Positions 10,761 through 21,264 of a stretch of 64,000 bases of DNA are shown here, one piece after another. The stretch spans positions 10,095,759-10,159,758 of the forward strand of contig CM041551.1 of assembly GCA_023238725.1 (NCBI GenBank), written 5' to 3'. Numbering within the stretch: position 1 is the stretch's first letter; every line of letters begins with the position of its first letter. Source of the DNA: Scortum barcoo. Taxonomy: Eukaryota; Chordata; Actinopteri; Centrarchiformes; Terapontidae. The notes beneath the pieces are model-generated. The model was not told where the DNA came from. It did no database searches and was given only the letters and a program-made list of their open reading frames with translations. Made by a program: the position numbers and the translations under genes.

Positions 10761-12599
10761 CACCTGGCACAGTCTATCCCCATATGCATAAACAAGCAAT
10801 CTCCCTCTCCCCCTCTCTCTCTCTTTTGTCTCACACACACACCACACCACACACACACAGATACAAGCCTATCTGTGATGTGATGACATTTTAGGCTTTT
10901 CATGGCACATGCAAGTGCACACACTTTTCAAACTATATACAGTGTATGAGCTACTTTTAACCCCTTCTTCTATACTCTACTTCACCAAAAACACACACAT
11001 ATATAAAATATCATCTAACCAACCATGGAGACTGTTTCAGTTTAATTGCCCAAGGTTTTCAGGTATTTGCTTCTGCAGCTCAGATCAATTAAATTTAAGG
11101 GGAAAAAAAGGCAATGCTGCATCTCTCTAGAATCAGTATCCTAGTCACTGTGGACTGTTTTCATTGGGGCTTCTTGGTGCTTTGAACAAACAAAATCTCA
11201 CTCAAACACAGATTGTTAAAAAAAACTTTGCATCATGAAACGGAGACTATCCACATGGCTATATGCTATTATGGGTATCTGAGAAATGCTCTGCCTTATG
11301 GTGTTATTATGGCGAATCATTTAAAGACCCTGCATACCCACACAGGTGTGTATCTATGTGTGTCAGTTATTCTGGGTGATTAGACCTTTGATCAAGTTAT
11401 GGTTGGGCGCATCTTAGCTGGGAGTTACGTAAAATCATCAAACTCAATGCACCAATAAGAATTATTAAGACATGATTTGTTACACCCCAATAGGAAATGT
11501 CAATCAAAGACAGTCTGTACATGCCCACAGGAGAGGTCTCATTAGGTTACATTATTCAAATCACCTGTGTGGGTTCACCATGGGTGAGCGGGGGCTTTTG
11601 CATGACCGATACGATAGTGTCATATCTTAACAAGTCAGTATTGAGGCTTCTAGCATGTTTTATAGGCTTTGTAATGCCAAACATACAGTATACTTTACAA
11701 CATATTTATGGTCCAGGTTTCCTTCAAGGATTCTCAAGTGATGATCAAACTCAAAAGGAAACACAGAGCCTGAGTAGTCCGTCGCACTGTATCTGACAAT
11801 TTGTGATATTTACTACATCCATACTGGTAGTTATATATAGATCAAGTGTACTTTTGATTAAATTAATCAGGCAGTGGCAAGTAGCAACAACTAATTAGTG
11901 TGTGCTTACCCACTTTCCTGCTCTTGTTTCTCGACAGTAATGAGATTCTTTCGTCGTCTTATTATTCTTCGCTGAGCGGGGGAAAAGCAGCCGTCAGGTA
12001 TTCATGTTTAGACACAAAGCAAAGCAAAACACCACTTTGTACAGTACAGATAGGCTCTGAACGTACACAAAACACGAAATTGAATCTTTTGTCAGCCTGC
12101 TGACCGTGAAAAAAATCACACACAAAATCCCACTGTCATTGCAAAACTACATCAGCAATTTAAAAAATGGGATGCGATTTGTTCTAATTGTCTGTTTCTT
12201 TATATTCTGTGGAGTTGCTACAGCTACTTAAAATGTAATCAACATGTAAAAAAAAAAAAAAAAAACAGGCAAACTTAACTTTGTGAAGGACAGAAGTGCA
12301 CATGACATCTGGATTGTTACCACCTGGCCTCATCTCGTGTATCACTGGTGGGTAACTGCTGTATTTGGATGTCACATCTAACACGAAATAGCTCAGATTC
12401 TTATATTTTGTAATTACAGCCCTGTTACACACTATTTCAGCTTAATGTTAAATGACTCCTGACATGAGCCATCCAGCACCACGCACACACACACACAGAC
12501 AAATGCACACACAGAGATACACACACACATTTGACAGCTCCATTTAACGCTGATTAGATTTGCAAGGACATGTAGTATACCCTCTCTGTCTCTCCCTGA
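10761..12599. other. Intergenic, nothing recognised
   Basis: AT-rich unique-looking sequence with CT/CA simple repeats at 10800-10860, an A tract at 12248-12264 and CA-rich patches at 12480-12530. Open frames are short and resemble no protein family I know. Confidence 0.4.
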
Positions 12600-12900
12600 G
12601 TAGGTTGAGTATCTCCTGAATCCTATCTATCGCGGTAATGCTATGCAAATGGTTTAATATGAAGATAAAAGACTGTTGCAGCGTGTGGCGCTCTCCTGGT
12701 TCACAGCCTCGTGTTTCCAGGACGATAGCTCTAACGAGGAGGGCACTATTTGGGAGTCATTAAATGATGGCCTTCCTGACATGCACCCGTTCACCACCAC
12801 CGCCACCCGCCCCGCGTTGGCCATTAAAGCGGCTCACACCCACACCAAGACACACACTACAGACGCCTTTTAGCGCCAGCTCCCAGTTTCTTACACATCA
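12600..12900. promoter_or_regulatory. Candidate regulatory block with POU octamer
   Basis: A perfect octamer ATGCAAAT lies at 12643-12650 in complex sequence with TATCTATCGCGG and GGTTTAATATG around it. POU factors bind the octamer. A role for this copy is inference. Confidence 0.25.
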
Positions 12901-13794
12901 CAGTGTCACAGAATAGAAAATTACACTCTCCTCCCACAGAGAAAATTGCTTTGGAATTGCTTGGTTATAAAGATGTGCTTTAAAGAGAGGGGGGTGCATG
13001 CAATAAAAAAGGACACACACAAACACAATTACTTAAGCACTCTAAGGACAATTCTTACAAGTTAATCAGAGGATTTACCAATTATTGATGTCAAAAGGAT
13101 TTTGTTGTGTATCTGTTTGTGGCCTATGTTTATGTGCTGCATGTGTCTTTGCATTCAAGGTATTTAGTATGCATTTACCTCTGTCAGTGTGCGTATGTGG
13201 GCATATACTGTACACAGGAATAGCAATGTTGCTTTCCACGCAGCCGCAGATGAGTTATTATAACAGAACAAGACATGAAAATGGCCACAAACCGTTGAGG
13301 CCGATGCAAGAAAAACATAATGTAATGCACCATAGCTGAGACACAAGTGGAAAATTGAAGACGACAAGGTGAAAGGTGTATCAGCGTCAAGAGACAAGAG
13401 AGGCGTGATGGAGATGAAAGGGAGAAAATACAAAGTGGAAAATAGGGAAGAAGGACACAGGGAGGAAGAGAAGGGATACAAGACGGTACAGCAAAGATAG
13501 GTCGGAGTGGACAAGGAAGGGGATCCATGATGCATGATGACAGATGATCTGCGGGGGTTGTCTGTGCTACATGAGTGAACTGCTTTGTAAGGTATGGTGG
13601 GATTCGAACAGGTGGAAAAAAGAAGGGAGTGGCTGAAATGTGAACCTTTGCAACCTTAAGCATATATAAGGGTAAAATTCGCCTGTTGGATACATAGTAT
13701 TATGCCAAAAAACTGACAACAAAAAAGCACGGCAGAGGTCAGCAAGGAAGTTTAGTCTTTACCTGGTGTGGAGAAGAAGTTCATTATTGATGCA

Positions 13795-13985
13795 CTGCCC
13801 GTTGCTCCGACCGCCCATTAGTCCAACACCCCAATAGTCCAAACAATGTCCCTTTGGACCAAAAGCCCATCTGTCTGGAGGGTATGTATTTTTGGCATAA
13901 AGGGCTATTGGACCATTTGGCCATTTTTTGACTGTCTGACTAATGGGATGTCAGAACAATGGTATGGGACAGTTTCTGGGATCAC
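13795..13985. repeat. Imperfect inverted repeat of CCCATTAGTCC units
   Basis: CCCATTAGTCCAACACCCCA at the left is repeated in variant form by CCCAATAGTCC. It is mirrored on the opposite strand by GACTAATGGGATGTC and CTATTGGACC at the right. The region therefore folds back on itself, like a small degenerate foldback or MITE element. No target duplication could be set. Confidence 0.4.
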
Positions 13986-15589
13986 CCTTTTCCATTTTTC
14001 CATCTGTCCCTCGCCTCGCTTGGTACAACGTCACGTAAACTGTGGTTGAACATGTAGGTTGCTTATTCACCCAGTGTTTACTAATGAGCAAGCTACCTAC
14101 TAGCATGCAAGGGTCAACACGACCGTGAAGAGCAAGGAGCAGAAGAGCCAACGTTGCAAGATTTGGTCACCTCCAGTGGGTCTTCTCCATCAGCAGGTTA
14201 AAGAACGACACCTGCAGGTGAGGAGATTTTGTGAACAGAAAACATGTTGAGAGCTCTGCACGGCCCTTAAAGCCACAACGCGGTTTCTAAATTTTGTGTC
14301 AAAACTGAGACCTGAATCTCAACCAATAACTAAATGACACATAACTAAATGAAGCAGTTGATAAATCCCAGTCATGATGGAGAATAAAAAATGAGCCTTA
14401 GCTTAACTCCTCTGGAGGCCAGCTAGCTTAAAAATAAAGTGGCTTTTCTTCTTAAAAAAAAAAAAAAAACATTTGTATTGTAGATACTGCATTTTTTTTT
14501 TAAGGTATTTCAGTTTATGGCTCTGTTTTTTAGGGTGAAATAATCAGCAGAAGAAGGCATAAAAATGAGGTATTACAAGATATTAAGCGATTTTTTCCCC
14601 AACTTTACTACTCCCTACCTTTGCAAGACAGTGGAGGTCACTTACTTCCATTACTAAAAACAAAAATAACATTATCTATTTTGAAAGATGAATATTCCAC
14701 TTCCTGCAAGAAGACAACAGTTGTAAAATTGTCTATAAATGTCAGCAATGCGAGTGTATTTATTGTGCACAAATGATCAGAGCGGTAATATTAGTTGGAA
14801 ATGATGATGTTACGCTTGACTGCAATAATGTGGCACTCACATCATCCAAGCATCCAAAATCCAGTCCAAGAAAAAAAAAAAAAGACTGCTGTTGTGTAGA
14901 TGTATGCATGGTTCTCTATCTTTGTAGCCTCTGGAGATGAGCTATGTAGTGGGATGCTGCGGTTAACAGAACACTCTATGACTCTGTGCGCAGGTAATGA
15001 GGCGCACTGAGCCACAAATGTCCACCTATAGGATGTTCTGTCACACAGTGTCGGGACCCGACCCGGCAACACACCAGACACCTCATCACAAATAGAATTA
15101 GCTCCCTGGACAGAACCAAAATGACAGTGGCTGGATGTTTGGCAGGAAGCGTAATAGCATTGGGCTGCTGCTGGTGTTTTCCTTGTAGGGAAACCAAAGG
15201 GAAGGGAGTGTGTATCAGTCCAAACACTTAGTGCGGTGCCAGTTATGCTATTCACCCCTTCCTCTGGAGTGTGTGGACAGGTAGTGAGGATGCCTCATCT
15301 AAATCTGTAGCTTGAGCTCGGTAGTTTTGAGGGGTGGTGTGAGATGTGAAGAGGGAGACTTGAGGTGAATGGTCTTTGGACAAGGAATGAGTGTGTTCAA
15401 CATCGTGGGTGTGTTTATATCTGTGTGGTTTTCTTGTCCAAGTGTGTGTTTGACTGCAAGTGTGCGACCAATGTTATATCAATCCGGGAATGATTGTGTG
15501 TGAGTTTCGGTGTCTCTGCGGACGCACGCACTGTGTGTGTGTGTCTGTCCCCAGCACCATCATTAGGTCGCAGGCAGTCCCAGTGTTGG
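13986..15589. other. Intergenic, nothing recognised
   Basis: Non-coding sequence with A tracts at 14453-14469 and 14872-14883 and scattered GT-rich patches up to 15545. The open frame at 14842-15255 (minus) carries no recognisable domain. Confidence 0.4.
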
Positions 15590-16139
15590 GGGTGTAGCTT
15601 GGCTGCTCCTGCGGCCTCTCAGGCCAATTTAAGGGGAGAAAAGCACTTCGATCCTGGCCTGCAAGTCTGAGGGTCCCCAGCGGGAGGCAGCGCAGCCCTG
15701 CAATCTATATTGGATTTATTTCTTTCCCATCTACAGGCCCCACACACCCCACAGAGAGGAAGTCTCAACTGCACTCCCTCTGTCCCCTAAGACAATATGT
15801 TATGGTACACACATGATGAGTACACACAATCGTGTAAACACACACATGCAGACACACGCTCGGAGGCACACACACCTAGTCTATCTGCAAGGCACACTCC
15901 CCCCACAGCAAGGAAGTTAGAACGGCACACTTTCTGTCCCTGTGGGAGCTGCACCGAGGTCAAGATATACTGAGATTTGTGAGAGACAGACAGACAGAGA
16001 GAATCACCCAAGCTGTTGACACAGTGAGTTATTTGAAGCTGACCATTGTTTCTCTCCTGGAAAATATTGTTCAGATTTACAAAGGCCAGGGTGCAAAATG
16101 CATTTTTTATCACATTAACGCAAGAAAAAAAGAATTTAC

Positions 16140-16440
16140 ATAAAACTCAGACAAGGTCAGGAAGAAACGAGGTTCTTAATTTAGTCTAATCAACTGTCAT
16201 TTGCATCGCGCCATTTGCGCAAGGTATTGCCACTAACTGAATAAATGGACTTCTTCAGACTCAAGGGGGGGCACTCCGGTTTTGATAAGCTGGCAACATA
16301 ACTGATTTGCATATATTACTTTGATTATCTCATTACTAGGATGATTCTTGCGGATTTTTTGACACTTTTCGCGCGCAATCGAATTAAAATTAAGGCACGC
16401 AATCAATAAAAGGGCAACGCGGCTGTGAAAACACAAGGCA
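16140..16440. promoter_or_regulatory. Candidate arx enhancer with two perfect POU octamers
   Basis: Two exact ATTTGCAT octamers lie at 16199-16206 and 16305-16312 in the same orientation, 106 nt apart. They sit among TAAT/ATTA cores (GGTTCTTAATTTAG, ATCTCATTACTAGG, CGAATTAAAATTAAGG) and a TTGCGCAA C/EBP-like palindrome near 16214. The block is complex, non-repetitive and non-coding, and lies about 5 kb upstream of arx. Enhancer identity is inference. Confidence 0.4.
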
Positions 16441-16465
16441 CCCCAGGTTTGTGTGGTCAACCAGC

Positions 16466-16519
16466 TATGATGATGATGATGATGATGTGGCATATGATGA
16501 CGATGATGATGATGATGAC
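16466..16519. repeat. Interrupted (GAT)n trinucleotide repeat
   Basis: A run of GAT units interrupted near the middle by GTGGCATAT and GACGAT. On the opposite strand it would encode a His run, which makes a spurious open frame. Confidence 0.8.
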
Positions 16520-17279
16520 CTCTTCAGCTCACGAACCCCTGGACTCCGTAGTAGGTTTTCACGAGAGTCTCGGGCTCTTGATTCCTGTGATCAAAGCAGT
16601 AATCAGTGGAGACAATGGGGGCCATGAAATTGCCGCTCTCGTGTGGGTGACCTATCCACCTTCCATGAATCCGAGAGTGGCCCGCAGGCGGCTCATGTCC
16701 CCGCAATCGATAATGGCGCTCGCATCATTCCTCCGACTCGGCCCATTTGTGGAGTGATGAAATCGTGCGTAAAGACGCGCGATGCCTCGGATAATTTTGC
16801 AACGCATGGCGGCCACAATAACCTGGCACGCCAATTCCACCGAGGTCCAAAGTATGATCAGGTGTCATGTGTCACCAAAACCACCTCCAAAGCATGGTCT
16901 GCTCAGGGGTCCTAAACATCAGATGAACCTTTGGGTTCGATTCTGGCTCAAACGCACCTATAAAGAAAAGATTTCTTTATAATTCCGCCTGATTTTCTTT
17001 GTGTTCATCTGCAATACCGCATGATGACAAGTGGCTCATTTGTTGCCACACGCACAATCCGTTTGAGGGAAAGGGGATCTGGAGACTCCTTCTCCCCTAA
17101 TAGACTCTCACTCGTCTGTGCACTAACCGGGAGCAAAGGCGCACGTCCACGTTTTAAATTCGTGATGTAAATAATTACAGGCCTCGGAAATTGATTTCCT
17201 TACGACCTTCTCCAGCAAACGAGGCATCCGAACCCCCCCCCCACCACCCTTCCCAAAGAAAGCTACTTCTGTTGAAGCA

Positions 17280-17540
17280 TTAAGTCATTAATTATTTTCC
17301 TTACATAAGGACAAATTATCGAGTCAGTTGAACGAAATTAGAACCCTTTGTTTCTGATCAGACCGCATTACTGCTGGAAATTACGGATGATGGCTGCGTG
17401 CGCGCTCGCCTTTGTTGTTTCGATCATCGCCTGTCGCTCTGAACCCGCGCTAACAAAGTCATTAAATTGACTCCCTCTCGCTCTCATTATGCGGGCTGTT
17501 AATAACCGCTAATTAACTTTGCTTACGCGCGCCTTAAAAG
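17280..17540. promoter_or_regulatory. Candidate conserved block, proximal arx upstream
   Basis: Dense homeodomain-type cores (GTCATTAATTATTTTC, GTCATTAAATTGACTC, GCTAATTAACTTTGC) alternate with GC-rich motifs in non-repetitive sequence about 3.8 kb before the arx start. It has no coding frame. This is the kind of composition seen in conserved non-coding elements around developmental genes. Confidence 0.4.
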
Positions 17541-18559
17541 CCTCCCACCCCTCCCAGCACACGCTCTCTCTCTCTTTCTCTCTCCTTCTTTCCTTCTTTT
17601 CCTGCTCGGCCTCTCGAGCAGAGCAAGTGTCCAATTATGTCAGAGCGCGCGGATGGATGGAGGATGGAGGATGAGTCGTCGTCGCCAAGGCCACGAGCCA
17701 GTTGGTGCGCGCATGTTAGGAGCCAGTACTTACACGTGTTGCATATGGAGGGTGGGGGGGTGAACTTGTGGGTAACAAGAAACTGCAGCAAAAAATAAGC
17801 TTGTGCAAATGTGCAAATGTTGGATACCTGCCTCCTTCAGGTGAACGGGGGATTGGGGGCGTTGGGGGTCAACTTGATGCATTCATGTCACACGTGTTTG
17901 TGGTCAGATAGGCAGTGAGCTGTGTGTGTGTGTGTGTGCGTGTTGGGGGTGTGTGTTGGACTGGAGGAAAGCGCAGAGACACGTGGTGCAGCATCCATCA
18001 ACATAGTTCCCTGCCCTCACGTTATAATAACCAGGCGCTTACCTGTTAGAGCAGTTTGCTACTCCCACCAGGAGATGGCGGCAGTTGAATGACCTCCGAC
18101 GCAGAGCACAGACCCGCCGGTCCCCGCTGATGGACTTCATTAGGATCACTTCCATGGCCCCCTCCAACTGATGGGGACGACGCATCTGGCTGGAAGGGAG
18201 CAGCCTCCCTCCCTCAGGAAAGAGCTGCTAAAAGGTATCACGGCACGCCTTTAGCGCGCAAAACCCTCCTTGTGAGTTCAGTATGTTTCGAAATAAAAGG
18301 CCAGGGTGCAGAAGGGCCTGAGGGCTCCCACAGATTCGCGCACGGTGTGAAAACCAACGGAGAGCTTTGCAACCTGGTGTTTCCCGCTGGATATCATCAA
18401 GTTAGGATGTTATGCAAATACGATGGGGGGGCTGGTGGAGGAGGAGGGGTGGCGCTGAAACGGAAGGCGGCCTCTCTCCGCCATCTCTTCACCTGCACGT
18501 CAAATAGACGGAAAATTGAAAATGTGAAAATTGCGCTCCGACTACTCCGTCCCCCTCTA
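17541..18559. other. arx upstream, mostly low-constraint sequence
   Basis: CT-rich run at 17563-17600, G-rich run at 17750-17760, GT repeat near 17922-17940 and a stretch of GC-rich sequence to 18560. No gene or transposon is recognised. Confidence 0.4.
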
Positions 18560-18745
18560 ATGTATGCGCGTAATTAGTGCATTTAAACAAAGCGCGGATG
18601 TCCTGCTGGCTGAAATGGCGGCTGACATCTCTTTTTCCACAGGGTTAATAACAGTGTGCGGATAAATGAATCAAATTGTGGCCCCCAAATTACAGAGCGA
18701 CTCTAAATACCCGTCTGTATTACGCACGTCTGTTTGTGACCGCGC
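18560..18745. promoter_or_regulatory. Candidate conserved block
   Basis: Non-repetitive sequence with GAAATGGCGGCTGACATC (a YY1-like ATGGCGGC core), GGGTTAATAAC and GGATAAATGAATC, about 2.6 kb upstream of arx. No open frame of interest. Regulatory identity is inference. Confidence 0.3.
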
Positions 18746-19563
18746 AGGGAAAAAAGGCATAACATTTTATATTGTTATTACACTCATTACATTGATTTGC
18801 GTGCAAATAAACAAGCTCGGAAGTTTGTGACACCGCGCACAAAACAAAACAAAACAACAAAAAAAAAGTTGGGGATGGAGTGAATGTGACAGCGTCCGTG
18901 CGTCGGCAGCGTGCGTCTGCCCGGAGCGTCTGAAGATGGAGAGGCTTTGGATTGGTAACATCGGCGTTGCATTTATTTGGGGAGGCTGTAAAATGAAAGA
19001 CACAGTTGGGATAGTTGGGTTTTTACCTCCATGAAATCTACTAAGCGGCCTTAACTAAACAGATCAATGCTGCTCCTGTTCCAGATTCAATCACAAAAAA
19101 GGGCCACAAAGCTTAAAAACAGATAAAGAAAACTTGTGCAATTTTCTGGACATATATTTTATTGTTATTTTTCGTTGGCTGACGATGCTTCGTAGCCCGG
19201 GGAGATACATAACGGGAGGGGAGGAAGAGACAGAAAAGACAGACAGAGAGAGAGAGGAGAGAGGTGGGAGAGAGTAAATTGCAGCTTGCTGAAGTTTTTG
19301 GATTGAATTCTGAAAATGATCCTTTTAACAGTGATGGGCTCTGAGGCGAGGATAAGGGTCATGCCATTCACAGCGGGTTAAATAGACTTTCATTTAAAAT
19401 TACATTCTCGATCCGTCGCTCCATCTCTCCCCCTCTCCACCGCGGAGTCCCTGCGTGCCACCCCGGCTCCCCGTGCGGCGGCTCATCACCGGCGCGCCAC
19501 CCTCACTTTTGAAGTCAATCCACAACTCCAGCAGAGAGCAAGCAATTGGAGGGAGAAGGGTGG

Positions 19564-19569
19564 ATAGAT

Positions 19570-19624
<55 letters not shown>
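19564..19624. repeat. (GATA)n microsatellite
   Basis: About fifteen nearly perfect GATA/ATAG units. It is a standard tetranucleotide microsatellite and likely polymorphic. Confidence 0.95.
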
Positions 19625-19629
19625 TTGAA

Positions 19630-20750
19630 TATTAGTCATATTAATGCGTCTTTTTCTTCTGTTCAGGCACGACATTGCTGGAATGAAATGCGGCAGCCCG
19701 ACGCAGTTTTGGGCTAAATTGCGATCCCAATGTTGATATTTCTATTTCTATGTGACTCCATCTCTGACATGGCTCTCGCAGGTGCTGCCTGCAGGCTGAA
19801 CGCAAACTCCGCGCCAGATTATCCCCCATCTTGGCACAAGGATTCAACACACTGTTTGCATGGCCTGACAATAATAATACTAATAATAATAACAATAATA
19901 ATAATAATAAACATGCAGTTCAACATGTAGCTATATGTGCTGAAGGTTAGTAGTTAAAAATCACAAAACAACAGGCCTATCCGCCGTTTAATTACATTAT
20001 TACATTGTATTTCACATTTTCGTTTATTATTATTACTATTATTATGTATATTTTATTTATTATTATGTGTAGATTATTACAACAGTATAATCTTTTTTAA
20101 GTAAATGAAGAAACATAAAATAATAGCATGTCCATATATTATATATTTTATACACATAAGGGGAGAGAATTGTAAAAATGGGCCACTTGTTTAAGGCCTT
20201 GTGGCATAAAAGAAGAATTAAAAGCAATATTAGCAGTTATAAGTGTTAATACTGTAGTGTATTAATGTAATAATAATGTAACACACTGATCTGTAGCCCT
20301 ACATGTGAGTGGGTTTTGGGTGCACAGAATGGTCGTTTTGCACATTTTAAATAATAAATAAAACACATAAACGGTGCTGTTTTATTACAGTGTGTCAGTG
20401 AGCCTTCATGAAACTGAAGCAGCTAAATGGAACGCAGACAACGTTAACTTTAATCAAATCTGAGCTCTCCTTCCTGTGACATGTGAAAATGTCTAAAAAG
20501 AACAGCCTGTTGTCATCTTGTGTTGTTCTCTCTTTGCTCTTCTTACCTTTGAGCTCCACTGTTGAATTGAATGTGATAAAACACACCTGCTTCAATCTGC
20601 CAAATCACATCGTTGAATTATCAAATCATTTCATTAGAGCCACGATGTTTTGTTTTGTTACACCCCCTCACATAATTTTAGACAGATTTAATAAGAATGT
20701 TTTATTCTAGCCTATAAGAAAATAAAAAAAACAAGCTAGAAAAAATAAGT
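19630..20750. other. arx 5' flank, AT-rich
   Basis: AT-rich sequence with an (AAT)n-like patch at 19869-19910 and many TTATTA runs to 20350. I see no gene and no clear element. Confidence 0.4.
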
Positions 20751-20852
20751 GCTTCGCTTTTGCAACTTCATCTGTCGAGTTCGCTCCGCGGAGGATCGGC
20801 GCTCCATGTCTGGTTTTGTTGCCTTTCCCTCAAATTAACTTTAATCGTAAAA

Positions 20853-20860
20853 TATATAAA
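20853..20860 (+). promoter_or_regulatory. arx: Candidate arx TATA box
   Basis: TATATAAA followed by GC-rich sequence, about 405 nt upstream of the arx start codon. Initiation near 20885 would give a 5' UTR of about 380 nt. A second TATATA-like site is at 20948. No transcript data are available, so the start site is only a suggestion. Confidence 0.35.
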
Positions 20861-20952
20861 GCTGCTCCGCGATGCCTCTCTCTCCCTCCGCACACACACA
20901 CACACACAGAGGAGCAATCAATCAGGTGCGCGGTGACAGCCTCCAAGTATAT

Positions 20953-21039
20953 ATGCCGAGCGAGCGCGCGGAGCGGAGAAGCGCCTGGCACACCGGAGCG
21001 CAGCGCGAGGCAGTCAACCCGCTGCCTGTCATTAGCTGA
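20953..21039 (+). CDS. Upstream open reading frame in the arx leader (28 codons)
   Basis: An ATG at 20953 opens a 28-codon frame that ends at TGA 21037-21039, well before the arx start at 21265. The Kozak context (ATATATGC) is weak. If transcription starts near the TATA box at 20853, this uORF is in the mature leader. Translation and any regulatory effect are inference. Confidence 0.25.
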   Translation: MPSERAERRSAWHTGAQREAVNPLPVIS

Positions 21040-21055
21040 GAGTGTGACAGAGGAG

Positions 21056-21200
21056 TGAAAAGAGAGAGAGAGAGAGAGAGGAGAGAGAGGGAGGAGGAGT
21101 GATCGGTTCAAACAGACACGCCGGCCTGAGAGGGAGAAAGAGAAGGAGAGAGAGAGAGAGAGACTGAGAGAGAGAGAGAGAGAGAGAGGAAGAGAGAGAG
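21056..21200 (+). repeat. (GA)n purine-repeat tract in the arx 5' UTR
   Basis: Two long nearly pure purine runs, mostly GA repeats, are separated by a short mixed segment (GATCGGTTCAAACAGACACG). They end about 65 nt before the arx ATG. Such tracts can form H-DNA and bind GAGA-type factors; neither is shown here. Confidence 0.8.
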
Positions 21201-21264
21201 TGTGGGAGAGAGCGGGTGAGACTGACAGGCGTTGCCGAAAACTAGACGAGCCCGAAGCGTCGAC

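Noticed and set aside
13164..13663. Two overlapping minus-strand frames of 123 and 159 aa
   Set aside because: Low-complexity Ser/Pro/Leu composition from purine-rich DNA; no domain or splice evidence.
16233..16493. Minus-strand open frame starting MPHHHHHHH
   Set aside because: The His run is the reverse reading of a (GAT)n microsatellite; the rest has no family resemblance.
21232..21264. Earlier arx start giving an 11-residue N-terminal extension
   Set aside because: The upstream codon is TTG, not ATG. The family protein starts at the ATG at 21265 (MSGQF; human MSNQY).
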